Shown: positions 8,753-18,245, numbered from the stretch's first letter. The stretch: 47,788 nucleotides of DNA from Actinomycetes bacterium (GCA_021798275.1 JAJZMK010000011.1:1-47788); one strand, 5' to 3'. Notes: generated by a model from the letters alone, not told the origin. Translations and numbers: made by a program.

Positions 8753-9529
8753 ATGAATGGGTATTTTAAACCACTACAGTATAAAAAAAGAGCAAAGCGT
8801 ATCATAATTACCGCCATCACCACCGGTATTTTATCGGTATCAGGAGTATTGGTTGTCACTTCTGCCTTTGCGGCAAACACACCAGGTACAACCACAACCA
8901 CAACCACAACCTCAACCTCATCAGCCACCACGACCACAATGACCAGACCTAAGTTACCAATTTGCTTTCAACCGGAGCGCTTTGGGTCAACATCAGCCAC
9001 TACAACCACGGCGGCTACATCGTCTGGGGCATTGAGGTGTCCGATTCCGACTTTTCCGATAAGAACCTTCCCGGTTCCTAGTACAACGATGGTTACGACT
9101 TCATCAGGTACAACCTCAACCTCATCAGCCACCACGACCACAATGACCAGACCTAAGTTACCAATTTGCTTTCAACCGGAGCGCTTTGGGTCAACATCAG
9201 CCACTACAACCACGGCGGCTACATCGTCTGGGGCATTGAGGTGTCCGATTCCGACTTTTCCGATAAGAACCTTTCCGGTTCCTAGTACAACGATGGTTAC
9301 GACTTCATCAGGTACAACCACAACCTCATCGGGGACTACAACCACAATGACCAGGTATAAGTTGCCGCTCTGCTTCCCGTTTAGACACTTTGGGTCAACG
9401 TCAGCCACTACAACCACGGCGACTACATCGTCTGCTTCCTCGAAATGTCTTGTGATAATCTCCCGGAGAGCATTTCCGGTACCTAAGACAACGATGGTTA
9501 TGACTTCATCAGGTACAACCACAAGCTAG
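8753..9529 (+). CDS. secreted Thr/Ser-rich repeat protein
   Basis: A 258-aa exported protein. A Lys/Arg-rich N-terminus is followed by a hydrophobic segment (about residues 18-41) and a signal-peptidase site at AFA/AN. The mature part opens with a long Thr run and then has three tandem units of about 68 residues (53-120, 121-188, 189-255). Each unit has Thr/Ser-rich stretches, a short LPICF-like segment, an FGSTSATTTT segment and one further Cys (RCPIPTF in units 1 and 2). Each unit therefore has two Cys and could form one disulfide. The composition is mucin-like and would suit O-glycosylation or wall association. There is no sorting signal. Its place inside a glycan locus fits a surface role. 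The function is unknown. Confidence 0.7.
   Translation: MNGYFKPLQYKKRAKRIIITAITTGILSVSGVLVVTSAFAANTPGTTTTTTTTSTSSATTTTMTRPKLPICFQPERFGSTSATTTTAATSSGALRCPIPTFPIRTFPVPSTTMVTTSSGTTSTSSATTTTMTRPKLPICFQPERFGSTSATTTTAATSSGALRCPIPTFPIRTFPVPSTTMVTTSSGTTTTSSGTTTTMTRYKLPLCFPFRHFGSTSATTTTATTSSASSKCLVIISRRAFPVPKTTMVMTSSGTTTS
8909..9517 (+). repeat. three tandem ~204-bp coding repeats
   Basis: Units run 8909-9112, 9113-9316 and 9317-9517 (204, 204 and 201 bases). Units 1 and 2 differ at one base that I can see (CTTCCCGG against CTTTCCGG). Unit 3 is clearly diverged and one codon shorter. The repeats stay in frame inside the secreted protein gene, which points to a recent duplication of one unit. Confidence 0.93.
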
Positions 9530-9557
9530 TTTTTGTGGTCGTAAGTCTTTCCATAGA

Positions 9558-9590
9558 CATCATGTCTTTGCGGTTCATATAGACATGATG
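9558..9590. repeat. 10-bp inverted repeat after the repeat-protein gene
   Basis: CATCATGTCT and AGACATGATG pair perfectly across a 13-base loop, shortly after the stop codon and before the main terminator. There is no T tract. It could be an mRNA 3' stabilising hairpin or a protein-binding site. Confidence 0.5.
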
Positions 9591-9627
9591 AATTAGTAAA
9601 ATACATTGACAGGAAGTTAAAGCAGCT

Positions 9628-9670
9628 AAAGACCCGTACTGATTAACAAATCGGTGCGGGTCTTTTTGTT
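9628..9670 (+). terminator. Rho-independent terminator with 17-bp stem
   Basis: AAAGACCCGTACTGATT (9628-9644) pairs along its full length, with G-T wobbles, with AATCGGTGCGGGTCTTT (9649-9665) around an AACA loop. TTGTTTTT follows. It ends transcription of the secreted repeat-protein gene. Confidence 0.88.
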
Positions 9671-10469
9671 TTTCGCCATTATTTGTTTCGGTAATATCTT
9701 TAGTCATCAATTACCGTTACGATAAGATAGATAACAACGATCAACAAGCATTGTATTGTCCTTGGAAATACATACTGCGGTATGTTTATTAATTAATTCA
9801 GAAGCCCATTCTAGAGTATGTATCTATAGTTAAAAATAAATCATTAGGATCGCTTTTTGTTTAGCGATTCGAGAAATAGTTTCCTTAACTTTTAATTAGA
9901 TAAAATTTGTTTACAGGAAGTATTGAGTTCATAGTAAATTTTTTATAAATCGACTTCCATTTCGAAGTAGACCCTAAAGTGATGATGAGAAGTATATTTT
10001 AGGTGGCTAGTTATCTGTTATGTATACATATCTGTAAGTGGTCATTGAGGTTCACGGGTAAGTCTGTAGCCAGAGTCCGGTAGTTCGTTTATGCGATACA
10101 TCTATCCTGGCCTATCAGCTATATATACGGTGTGCCTTGCTTAGTTGCAGCACTATTTGGAGCCGGAGCAACAGGTGAAATTTGTATGGCGAATTTACTA
10201 TACTTTGTCGAGGTATGGGACTAGAAGTGTCTGAGTACAAATACCTCACAAGTGAGTCTACCCGCCATAAGTGCTCCTCTGATATTCTATGTTGGTTATG
10301 TTGAGAGAGGTATATTTTTATATATTTAGAATACCATTTGAGAAATACTCGAGGCTGTATTCGTTTCGCGGTAGTAAATCGAGAAATCGTCAATATTTGC
10401 CGACTAATATGTTGGCGTAAGTGTTTATTCATATTTCGAAATAGGTAGCAGAGATAGATAAGACAATAT
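9671..10469. other. long A+T-rich intergenic region upstream of the exporter
   Basis: About 800 bases without a gene that I can support. A 126-codon minus-strand frame at 10115-10495 has a composition unlike a real protein and overlaps the exporter start. The promoter of the ABC exporter operon is presumably here but could not be placed. No clear RNA or mobile-element end was seen. Confidence 0.35.
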
Positions 10470-11450
10470 ATGTTAACAAATGATTTGATGAGCAATAGTA
10501 AGGTAAATGAATTACCGTCGAGAGTTGTATCAGCAAAGACAACTCTCCCAAGTCGTCTAATGAATATTTGGCAAGCTCGAGAATTGCTGCTTTTTTTAAT
10601 CAGGAAAGAACTTAAAGTAAAATATAAAGGCTCTGTTCTGGGTTTTCTGTGGTCAATGTTAAATCCGGCGATTGTACTTGGAGTTTACTATGTGGTGTTC
10701 AAGTACTTTTTGAAAAGCTCTATACCGGATTTTGCTTTGTTTCTGTTTTCCGGCTTGATCGTCTGGAACTTCTTTGGTTCCGCGCTACAGGGATGTGCAT
10801 CTTCTGTTGTGGGAGCCGCCGGTATAGTTAAAAAAGTTTCTTTTCCGCGAGAAGTCCTGCCGCTTGCCCAAGTGGGAACGGCTTTATTTTTCTTTTTTCT
10901 ACAATCTTTGGTTTTGGTTTTGTTTTTAGCCGGTTTCCAGTTTGCCCCGGCATGGAGCTATCTGCCTTTAGTGTTGTTTGGTCTCATTGATTTGGTGATT
11001 CTGGCTGCGGGCGTCGGTATTTTTCTGTCGGCTTTAAACGTATCATTACGTGACATTGAGCACCTTATACAGGTATTATTGCAAGCTTGGTTTTGGGGTG
11101 TACCCATAATATATAGTTACAACACCGTTTACGATTTGTTCCTACGTCATCCTTCCGTGAAGTGGATGGCTACTCTATATTTGGCCGATCCGGTTACCCC
11201 GATTGTCCTGTCTTTCCAGAGAGCACTATACGGTCATGTTACATATGTGTCGGCTAACCCTGTGCCAAAAATTGTGGCAGGGCATCTTGAGTATATAAAT
11301 CACAATGTGACAAATATCGTGCTGGCAACATATCCCTATCATTTCCTAGTAGAATTGTTGGTAATTGTACTCGTGGCGGCGATTGCCATATTTATCGGTG
11401 CCGTAAAATATTTTGGGAATGTTGAGGGAAATTTTGCTGAGGAGCTATAA
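10470..11450 (+). CDS. wzm: ABC-2 type polysaccharide exporter, permease (Wzm/TagG-like)
   Basis: Membrane subunit that moves a lipid-linked polysaccharide out through the cytoplasmic membrane. The family signature near the N-terminus is present: LLLFLIRKELKVKYKGSVLGFLWSMLNPAI, with the amphipathic gate helix before TM1. About six membrane segments follow. A normal permease is 260-290 aa; this one has 326, with a polar N-terminal extension and an extra extracytoplasmic stretch (about residues 255-290). Start choice is ATG 10470 or ATG 10488; neither has a strong ribosome site. The ATPase gene follows after three bases, the standard pairing. Confidence 0.92.
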   Translation: MLTNDLMSNSKVNELPSRVVSAKTTLPSRLMNIWQARELLLFLIRKELKVKYKGSVLGFLWSMLNPAIVLGVYYVVFKYFLKSSIPDFALFLFSGLIVWNFFGSALQGCASSVVGAAGIVKKVSFPREVLPLAQVGTALFFFFLQSLVLVLFLAGFQFAPAWSYLPLVLFGLIDLVILAAGVGIFLSALNVSLRDIEHLIQVLLQAWFWGVPIIYSYNTVYDLFLRHPSVKWMATLYLADPVTPIVLSFQRALYGHVTYVSANPVPKIVAGHLEYINHNVTNIVLATYPYHFLVELLVIVLVAAIAIFIGAVKYFGNVEGNFAEEL

Positions 11451-11453
11451 TCA

Positions 11454-12704
11454 ATGACTTCGGCTATTGAAATAAGAGGTGTATCAAAGCGCTTTCGTCT
11501 TTACCATGAAAAATATACTTCCCTCAAGGAACGCGTTATCCACGGAGGTCACGTTCCTTATGAGGAGTTTTGGGCTCTGAAGGATATCGTAGCCGATATC
11601 AGTTCCGGAAAAACAATCGGTATTCTAGGTCGCAACGGCTCCGGAAAGTCCACGCTTCTAAAGTGTTTGGCTGGTATTTTGCAACCGACAAGCGGTGACG
11701 TTGTTGTCAGAGGGCAATTAGCCGCCATGCTTGAGCTTGGAGCGGGATTTCAACCGGAATTATCTGGAAGAGATAATGTTTATCTGAACGCATCGCTTTT
11801 GGGATTTACCAAAAAGGATATAGACAGACGTTTTGACGATATCGTAGCCTTTGCAGAGTTAGAGAAATTTATCGATAACCAGGTAAAATACTACTCTTCC
11901 GGTATGTATGTGCGTCTCGGTTTTGCCGTGGCTGTCAACGTAGATCCAGATATTCTACTTGTGGATGAAGTTCTGGCCGTAGGAGATGAGCGTTTCCAGC
12001 GCAAATGTATGGACAGGGTGCAGCAGTTTCAGCGCGACGGCAGAACTATTGTCGTCGTATCGCATTCACCTGATATGATGCGCCAAACCTGTGATGAGGT
12101 AATGGTTATAGATCGCGGCGAATTGATTACGTTTTCCCCGCCGGGGGAAGCTATCAGAGCATTTCGTGATCGATTGGTTGATTCCGGGTTTGCTCCGGAT
12201 TCTGAAGTCGGCGAAACGGTCAAGGACGGCGTTTCCTCTGCTGTATTTACGATCAAAAAGCGCGTTGTAAAAATAGAAGATATTTCTTTTGTATACAGAG
12301 ATATGGAAGACAGAAATTACGTCATAACTGATGAGCCTCTGGAGGTCAGGGTTCTCCTTGATGTGAGTGAAACAATTACAGGGGCTTCTTTTAATCTGAC
12401 TTTAATTGCCGAGACCGGCGGTATTTTATTTACCTCGGATGCAGGAACCTCTTTGTCCGGCATCAACTTGGAATCCGGTAAGAGAGTTTTGAGTTTCTTC
12501 TTTGATAAGATACCCTTGCTGGACGGCAGATTTGGAGTAAATATCGATATCAGAGATACCGGAGGTGTGGTTCTGGACCTTTCTGAGCAAAGCGCTTATT
12601 TTGAGGTTATGAACCCAAGTAGAGCAACGGGGGTAGTTGCGATGCCGCTTTCCATTAAAGTATCCACTCCGGAGGAATCTCAATGGTTGAAGCTGGCTCA
12701 ATAA
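11454..12704 (+). CDS. wzt: ABC polysaccharide exporter, ATPase with carbohydrate-binding tail (Wzt-like)
   Basis: Nucleotide-binding subunit that powers the upstream permease. Walker A is GRNGSGKS at about residues 59-66, the signature is YYSSGMYVRLGFA, Walker B is ILLVDEVLAVGDE, and the switch His is in VVSHS. The last ~160 residues form an extra beta-rich domain. In Wzt proteins such a domain recognises the finished glycan, so export here may require a specific end structure. The length of 416 aa matches long Wzt proteins rather than short TagH-type ATPases. It starts three bases after the permease stop. Confidence 0.93.
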   Translation: MTSAIEIRGVSKRFRLYHEKYTSLKERVIHGGHVPYEEFWALKDIVADISSGKTIGILGRNGSGKSTLLKCLAGILQPTSGDVVVRGQLAAMLELGAGFQPELSGRDNVYLNASLLGFTKKDIDRRFDDIVAFAELEKFIDNQVKYYSSGMYVRLGFAVAVNVDPDILLVDEVLAVGDERFQRKCMDRVQQFQRDGRTIVVVSHSPDMMRQTCDEVMVIDRGELITFSPPGEAIRAFRDRLVDSGFAPDSEVGETVKDGVSSAVFTIKKRVVKIEDISFVYRDMEDRNYVITDEPLEVRVLLDVSETITGASFNLTLIAETGGILFTSDAGTSLSGINLESGKRVLSFFFDKIPLLDGRFGVNIDIRDTGGVVLDLSEQSAYFEVMNPSRATGVVAMPLSIKVSTPEESQWLKLAQ

Positions 12705-12759
12705 TAGCACTAGTAATGTAATGAGCAATTGTTTGATTGAATTCGAATGGGTGGGGTAG

Positions 12760-13044
12760 TTGGTAGCAGAGAATAAAAGCGCTGCAAGTAGCAGTCAATC
12801 CGGTTTGAATAGAAGCTTACTAAAACAACGTATCAAGTCGGAAGCCTACAATATCTCAGCGGAAAAGCTTCCAAGAAGCAATTTGACTTACATCGACGAA
12901 GTGTTTGAACAAATTACAGAGACGGTGCTGTTGTCGCAGAAGCTATTCGACAAATCGATCAAATTGCGTAAAGTAGTCAAGAAATATGTGCCGCGATCTA
13001 TGATAATGCTTTTAAAAAAAGTAAAAAGTAAGTTTTTGGTGTAA
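12760..13044 (+). CDS. small basic helical protein of unknown function
   Basis: A 94-aa protein with a Ser-rich start, an acidic/hydrophobic middle (IDEVFEQITETVLL) and a strongly basic C-terminus (many Lys, ending MLLKKVKSKFLV). No signal peptide is visible. The start is TTG directly after an in-frame TAG, with a G-rich stretch just upstream. It follows the ATPase gene by 55 bases, so it is likely in the exporter operon. The basic tail could bind membrane. Function is unknown. Confidence 0.55.
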   Translation: MVAENKSAASSSQSGLNRSLLKQRIKSEAYNISAEKLPRSNLTYIDEVFEQITETVLLSQKLFDKSIKLRKVVKKYVPRSMIMLLKKVKSKFLV

Positions 13045-13198
13045 CTAAAATGATCTCTGCATATTTTTTGCTGACCGGCGAAAGCTTAATGCGTGTATCT
13101 ACTTCACAACATACGCTCTGTACTAGCCTCACAGCATATGTTTGATATGTCTAATATGAATAATTATTACATGCGTATGGAATAAAAGGATTAAATTA

Positions 13199-14290
13199 AT
13201 GGGTGAGCCTAATCGGATAGACCAGGTTATTCCGTCAATAGTTCAATACGACGCGGTGAGTAACCATACTTTTGCAATTCAAAAATTATTACAAGAGATG
13301 GGTTTCTTGTCTGATATTTATGTCGATATTATAGGGCCAGGTTGTGAGGACAAGGTTTATGAATTGTCCGAATTGGAAAAATATAATAGTGATGATCGTT
13401 TTTTAATCTACCAATATTCTATAGGAAGCCGGGCGGCAAATTATTTTATGGCTGCCAAAGGAATCAAACTCGTAGATTATCACAATATTGCTCCGGCACA
13501 TTTTTTTGCCAGATGGCTACCACCATTAGCCGCCGAAGCCATCTTGGGGAGATCTCAGATGAGCCCTTTGGCGAAAATATCGAAAGCGGCTTTTGCTGAT
13601 TCATTCTACAACGCACAGGAATTGACAGAAGCTGGATTTAGAAATGTCAGTGTTCTCCCGGTTTTGATTGATGTCGATAATCTCACAAAAGAGCCTGATC
13701 GGGCCTTACTTTCCAAGCTGCAGTCTTCGTCTAACAAAGGAGCCAAATGGCTCTTTGTCGGGCAAATTGCCCCGCATAAGGCCCAACATAATCTCATCAA
13801 GTCATTTTACTGTTACCTGAAAGCTTACGATGCCGACGCACATCTCTATATTGTGGGTAAAGAAATGGGCAACCTCTACAGAGAAGCTCTTTTAAGCTTT
13901 GTCAAGGAAATAGGAATATCTGACTCCGTGACTTTTACCGGAAGCGTGACCAGTTCAGAGCTGACGGCCTATTATCGCGGATGCGATATTTTTGTCTCTT
14001 TGTCGGAACACGAAGGTTTTTGCGTACCGATCATCGAGGCTATGAATCAGGAAATACCGATAGTCGCTTACGGGCAGGCTGCCGTTCCGGAAACGGTGGC
14101 AGATGGCGGAATTGTTTTGGATAACAACGACCCTTATGAAGTGGCCGCCGCAGTCAATATTCTTCTCGGGGATCAAGATTTAAGAGATGATTTGGTATCT
14201 GTCGGTAAGAAAAATGCCGCCCTATATACTCTGACGCAAACGGAGGAGAAATTTAAAAAGCTGATCAAGGAGATTATCGCTCAAGACTAA
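13199..14290 (+). CDS. GT4-type glycosyltransferase
   Basis: A 363-aa GT-B enzyme. The N-terminal domain shows SIVQYDAVSNHTFAIQKLL and KLVDYHNIAP, a common start for GT4 enzymes acting on surface glycans. The donor domain shows KWLFVGQIAPHKAQHNLI, FTGSVTSSELTAYYRGCD and the EX7E-like SEHEGFCVPIIEAMNQEIP. AAAGGA lies about ten bases before ATG 13199. It follows the ABC exporter genes on the same strand, which supports assembly of the exported polysaccharide. Donor sugar is unknown. Confidence 0.88.
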   Translation: MGEPNRIDQVIPSIVQYDAVSNHTFAIQKLLQEMGFLSDIYVDIIGPGCEDKVYELSELEKYNSDDRFLIYQYSIGSRAANYFMAAKGIKLVDYHNIAPAHFFARWLPPLAAEAILGRSQMSPLAKISKAAFADSFYNAQELTEAGFRNVSVLPVLIDVDNLTKEPDRALLSKLQSSSNKGAKWLFVGQIAPHKAQHNLIKSFYCYLKAYDADAHLYIVGKEMGNLYREALLSFVKEIGISDSVTFTGSVTSSELTAYYRGCDIFVSLSEHEGFCVPIIEAMNQEIPIVAYGQAAVPETVADGGIVLDNNDPYEVAAAVNILLGDQDLRDDLVSVGKKNAALYTLTQTEEKFKKLIKEIIAQD

Positions 14291-14636
14291 CCTGGTCAGC
14301 CTTTATTGGGTGTTATAACTTAAATCAAATAAGAGCGTTGCTTGAAATAGATCCTGATTAGATACACCGGCTTTGGTTGGAATATAAAGAGTCAAGGCTA
14401 CCTCAGCTTACAAAGCCAGCAAATTGTCGATCCGGCTCCTTTTTACTTCCCGGAAAATCTACATAGGACCTTCTTGGTAGGGGTTATTTTCGTCAACCCT
14501 AAACTTAGAAGTTCTGATCGATCCGGGTATTTTTCCTAATATGATGAAATATAGTTTGGTGAATTAATTATCACAAAGCGGTCTGCTATCTTGCCGTTAT
14601 AGGAATTAGGTAAAAGCCACAGGCAAATAGCCGGTT
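14291..14636. other. intergenic region, nothing definite
   Basis: About 350 bases between the glycosyltransferase and the membrane-protein gene. A short GC-containing stretch followed by five T near 14440 is too weak to call a terminator. No gene or RNA was recognised. Confidence 0.35.
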
Positions 14637-15788
14637 ATGGTAGCGATGTCTCGATTAATTGTATTGTTGAAGCAGGTGAAGCCGTTGAATTGGCGACGTT
14701 TCTGGCAAATAATTAGGTGGCTGGTCGGTATAGCTTTGGGTGTCGCCGTTCTGGAAGTATTAAACGGCGATAAGGGCGAATTGACCGAGACGGTTAAGTA
14801 TCTGACGAATTTAAATGTCTTTTATTTGCTGGTTGCCGTTATGGTAGAAGCCCTTTCGCTGATCTCGTATTCCTACCTACAACTAAGGCTACTTCATGCA
14901 GCCGGTATCAAGGTGCAGCAGCCCTGGATCGCCATGGTAAGTTTTGCCGCTTTGACAATCTCTATTTCGCTGCCTGCCGGTCCGGCATTTTCGACCATCT
15001 ATACTTTCGGGCAGTACAGGAAAAAAAATACCGATGAGATCGCTGCCGGCTGGACAATATTTGCCACGTTCGCCGTTACTGCCATGGCCTTAGCTTTTTT
15101 ATCGGCCCTCGGGGCAATTATCGCTTACGGTGAGAGTTCATCTGCTGACCTGCTTCTTTCCATATTGGTTGTCTTTGTCCTGGTGGCACTCATCTTTACC
15201 ATATTTTGGAAGCGCAATTATGCTGTCAAGATTCTGGCGGGGCTTCTTGCTCTTAGTCACAGGTTACTAAAGAGGCCAAGACAAGATCCGACTGAGTTGA
15301 TCGGGAAAATAAGGAAAAGGATTTCCTCCATCGAATTCGGGAGAAAGGATTTTTTCTACATAGCTGCCTTTGGGTTTGGCAATTGGGTTTTCGACTGTGC
15401 CTGTCTGGCTGTAGCTTTTTTGGCCGTAGGGGCAGATATTCCTTGGCGCGGATTGCTGCTTGCATACGGCGCCGGGCAGCTGGCACAGAATTTACCCATT
15501 ACGCCGGGAGGACTCGGTGTCACCGAAGGAAGTCTGACGATCGCTCTCGTCGCTTTCGGCAGTACGGGGCCGGCCAGTGTCGCCGCCGTACTGCTTTATA
15601 GAATCATATCATTCTGGGCTTACCTGCCTTTGGGGTGGCTGGATTACGTTCTGTTGCGTATTACGGAAAGCAGAAAAGCAGGCTTGCCATTGAGAGAGAA
15701 AAGAGATGAAGCCGATATTATGGCTACATTGTCGAAATCTAAGGGATCTGAAAGATCCATAGATCAAAGAAGTCGCTATGTATCGTAG
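14637..15788 (+). CDS. UPF0104/LPG-synthase-type membrane protein (putative flippase)
   Basis: A 383-aa polytopic membrane protein with about seven to eight hydrophobic segments. The family hallmark PITPGGLGVTEGSL lies near residues 285-299, and the intracellular SLPAGPAFS segment also fits. The family includes the membrane half of MprF, which flips lysyl-lipids, and archaeal AglD-type proteins involved in glycan transfer. There is no aminoacyl-transferase domain, so it is not a full MprF. In this locus it may move a glycolipid or donor lipid across the membrane, which is inference. ATG 14637 and ATG 14646 are both possible starts. Confidence 0.82.
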   Translation: MVAMSRLIVLLKQVKPLNWRRFWQIIRWLVGIALGVAVLEVLNGDKGELTETVKYLTNLNVFYLLVAVMVEALSLISYSYLQLRLLHAAGIKVQQPWIAMVSFAALTISISLPAGPAFSTIYTFGQYRKKNTDEIAAGWTIFATFAVTAMALAFLSALGAIIAYGESSSADLLLSILVVFVLVALIFTIFWKRNYAVKILAGLLALSHRLLKRPRQDPTELIGKIRKRISSIEFGRKDFFYIAAFGFGNWVFDCACLAVAFLAVGADIPWRGLLLAYGAGQLAQNLPITPGGLGVTEGSLTIALVAFGSTGPASVAAVLLYRIISFWAYLPLGWLDYVLLRITESRKAGLPLREKRDEADIMATLSKSKGSERSIDQRSRYVS

Positions 15789-15878
15789 AATTGATATCGC
15801 AAAGCAGATTACTCCTCGACGGAGGTATGATTTTTCCTCAAAAAACGGAGTTATGTCTTGGATCGGTGGAGATAATCA

Positions 15879-16505
15879 ATGCCGATAAACATTTTTCCCG
15901 TCCAAGGCTCTAGGCAAGAAGAGACCTGTTACATTAAGAAAATTACGACAAGAATTGAAATAGGTAAAAGCACTTCAAAGCATACATCCATGCCCAGGAT
16001 GTTATTTTTTATGGTGGGAATCTTGATATTACCTGCTTTACTTTTGGGCGGCTGTACTCCGTCTTCTGAGGCCATAGATTCCCTCGGTCAACCCCCTTGC
16101 CTGTCCGCGATAGCGGCAGGTAGAGCTACCATTGCGGGCACCGCTCATTTTGGCGGAGTCAAATACCTATCGGTAGGGGAATTTATTTCAGATATCAAGT
16201 CTGGATATAAAGATACACCTAATCTAGCTGAGTATCTTCATCTACCTAAGGTAGGTAATTACCAAATTTGTGTTGCGGCATGGAAGGGCAATTTTAATTT
16301 ATCTTTAAATAAAAGAAATTTGAAAAATATTGTTATTCTAAAGAGTCAAAAAATAAATAAAACAACTAATAAAAAAGTAATGATCGGCTTAACAATTGTT
16401 TCTGCCAGAACCGGTAAGCTGATAGTTACCGTTGTGACATCATATTTTCCATTTGGATTTGCCAAAATATTTCCTCATATTTTTGAAACTCCGGGAATAC
16501 ACTAA
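15879..16505 (+). CDS. putative lipoprotein of unknown function
   Basis: A 208-aa product with a lipobox LLGGC preceded by a hydrophobic stretch (MLFFMVGILILPALL), predicting lipid anchoring at that Cys. From ATG 15879, which has a good GGAG site about ten bases upstream, the n-region would be about 40 residues, unusually long. An internal ATG at 15990 would give a normal signal peptide but has no ribosome site. The mature domain (about 145 aa) has a Lys/Asn-rich end, two Cys and no recognised fold. It lies 90 bases after the UPF0104 gene. Confidence 0.68.
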   Translation: MPINIFPVQGSRQEETCYIKKITTRIEIGKSTSKHTSMPRMLFFMVGILILPALLLGGCTPSSEAIDSLGQPPCLSAIAAGRATIAGTAHFGGVKYLSVGEFISDIKSGYKDTPNLAEYLHLPKVGNYQICVAAWKGNFNLSLNKRNLKNIVILKSQKINKTTNKKVMIGLTIVSARTGKLIVTVVTSYFPFGFAKIFPHIFETPGIH

Positions 16506-16596
16506 CATAATTCTTACGTTTTATATATGTCAGGTAAAAACTGTAAGTGCCTTATGAAAAAGTTAAGCTATGCCTATATTGTAAGTATGTATGCAT

Positions 16597-16636
16597 AACT
16601 TATCTTATAGACAGAAAAGCTATAAGATAAGTTTTG
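16597..16636 (+). terminator. A/T-rich hairpin, possible terminator
   Basis: AACTTATCTTATAG (16597-16610) and CTATAAGATAAGTT (16620-16633) form a perfect 14-bp stem around a 9-base loop, about 90 bases after the lipoprotein stop. Only a short T run follows, so termination may be weak. A binding site for the downstream MFS gene is the alternative. Confidence 0.55.
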
Positions 16637-16785
16637 GTCAATACATAGTCAACTTTTTAGGTAGGAATTATTTTCCTGAGTATCTTTTATTGAGATAAAA
16701 CCCGTTAATTGTATTTTGGAGGAAAACAGATATTTATGATGTTAATAAAATAATGGTGTTAACTTTTTGATCGCGGATATTTTCG

Positions 16786-18087
16786 ATGGATAGCTTAAAA
16801 GATAAGAAACATTTGTTAACAGATATGGCTAAAAAGCTGCTTATCAGCAGCGGAGTTACCAATGCCGGTTTTGCCGCTTCAAACATCTTTGTGTCTTTAT
16901 TTTTCTACATAGCAAGTGGCAGTATAGATAAAATGGCTCTATACGGAATCGGCCAGTACTTAGGTCTGATAATTATATCGTTGATTTTAGTGCAATTTAC
17001 CAGAAAGGTAACACCGAGAGCCTTATTCAAAGCCGGGATCGTATTGACAGCTATTTTCTACGTCGTACTGATCTTGCTTGGTCATAGGGTCAGCGGACTT
17101 TCTTTTCCTCTCGGGCTTTTCAACGGAGCCGCCATCGGTATTTACTGGTTCGGCAATAACACACTGGCCTATGATCTGCTGCAGCCTAAAGAGAGAAATC
17201 ACTTTTACGGTATCAATTTTTCCATTATGAGCGGGTTGAACGTAGTGATGCCTTTTGCCGCCGGTGAAGTCGTAACTCACATCTCCGGTTCCAATGGTTT
17301 TAAGCTCGTTTTTTTGGCGTCCTTTATTTTATTTGCGGTAGCTTTCTATTCCTCACATAAACTTCGTTTGACGACCGGGATGGGGAAAGTCTCGATCTGG
17401 AAGTCATTTGTCCTTCCGCTGGAAAATCCAAATTGGCTGAGGATGTGGCTTTCGGTAGCGTTTCGCAGTACTAACCAAGTGGCTCAGAGTCTTTCCATTA
17501 TCATCATGGTCGTATTGGCTACCCATAATTCCGCCGACCAGGGCATAGTAGCCTCGATTATCTCTATAGCAAGTGCTATTACTTCCATTGTTGCCGGAAG
17601 AATTAAGCCGGAATGGAGAAAATTGACAATCAGGTTGGGTGCCTTGGGCGTCGTTGTGGCCACATCGCTTCTATTGATTTCCCATAATTTCTATATGATC
17701 ATTATTTTCGGTGTCGTGAACGGCTCGACGTACCCGGCCTTATTTGTACCGCTTTCAACCGTTGCCTTGGAAGTTATGGATGATGATGAAGACGCCGAAG
17801 CCAACAGGAGCGGCTACGTGCTTTCGAGAGAACTTTCCACAAACGTGGGAAGATTGATTGGCATAGGGCTTTTGTTGACATTTCTGCACTTCTTTAGACC
17901 CTTTACAGCAATATTTACCACCATGGCTATCAGCGCCGCACTGCAATTACTGGTAGCTGAGCTAACAATCAAAGTGATGATCCTCAGGTCTTCCGGCAAA
18001 GATACCGGTAGAGCACCTTTAGATGACCGTCATGACAGTATTTTGGATACGGCTTCTCATGTTGCTATTCGACCGGTGGGACCATAA
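16786..18087 (+). CDS. major facilitator superfamily transporter
   Basis: A 433-aa polytopic protein with about twelve hydrophobic segments in two six-helix halves, joined by a polar loop (about residues 190-215). The loop after TM2 (QFTRKVTPRALFKAG) resembles the MFS A-motif position but is not canonical. An acidic run (DDDEDAEANRSGY) occurs in a cytoplasmic loop of the second half. Substrate cannot be predicted; drug efflux or small-molecule export is likely in general. It has no close neighbour on the same strand and converges with the minus-strand reductase gene. Confidence 0.8.
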   Translation: MDSLKDKKHLLTDMAKKLLISSGVTNAGFAASNIFVSLFFYIASGSIDKMALYGIGQYLGLIIISLILVQFTRKVTPRALFKAGIVLTAIFYVVLILLGHRVSGLSFPLGLFNGAAIGIYWFGNNTLAYDLLQPKERNHFYGINFSIMSGLNVVMPFAAGEVVTHISGSNGFKLVFLASFILFAVAFYSSHKLRLTTGMGKVSIWKSFVLPLENPNWLRMWLSVAFRSTNQVAQSLSIIIMVVLATHNSADQGIVASIISIASAITSIVAGRIKPEWRKLTIRLGALGVVVATSLLLISHNFYMIIIFGVVNGSTYPALFVPLSTVALEVMDDDEDAEANRSGYVLSRELSTNVGRLIGIGLLLTFLHFFRPFTAIFTTMAISAALQLLVAELTIKVMILRSSGKDTGRAPLDDRHDSILDTASHVAIRPVGP

Positions 18088-18245
18088 GGTAATTTTGAGT
18101 TGCTGTAGGTTTTGAACCACCGCTATTTCTCGTCTCTCAAAGTCATGCTGTGACGTACCATGGATGTAGATAGGAACCCTTTATAAATTTAGTGATACCT
18201 TTTGGAAAAGTTGGTATGCGACCTTTTGTTGAGCGACTCGGGGTA

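Noticed and set aside
8909-9517. Tandem repeats as a CRISPR array
   Set aside because: The units are 204 bases, contiguous, coding and in frame, with no spacers and no cas genes nearby.
9172-9522. Val/Asp-rich antisense frame across the Thr-rich repeats
   Set aside because: It is the complement of the ACC/ACA threonine repeats, and the sense strand has a signal peptide and ribosome site.
10115-10495. 126-codon minus-strand frame in the gap upstream of the exporter
   Set aside because: Composition is unlike a real protein, there is no ribosome site, and it overlaps the start of the permease gene.
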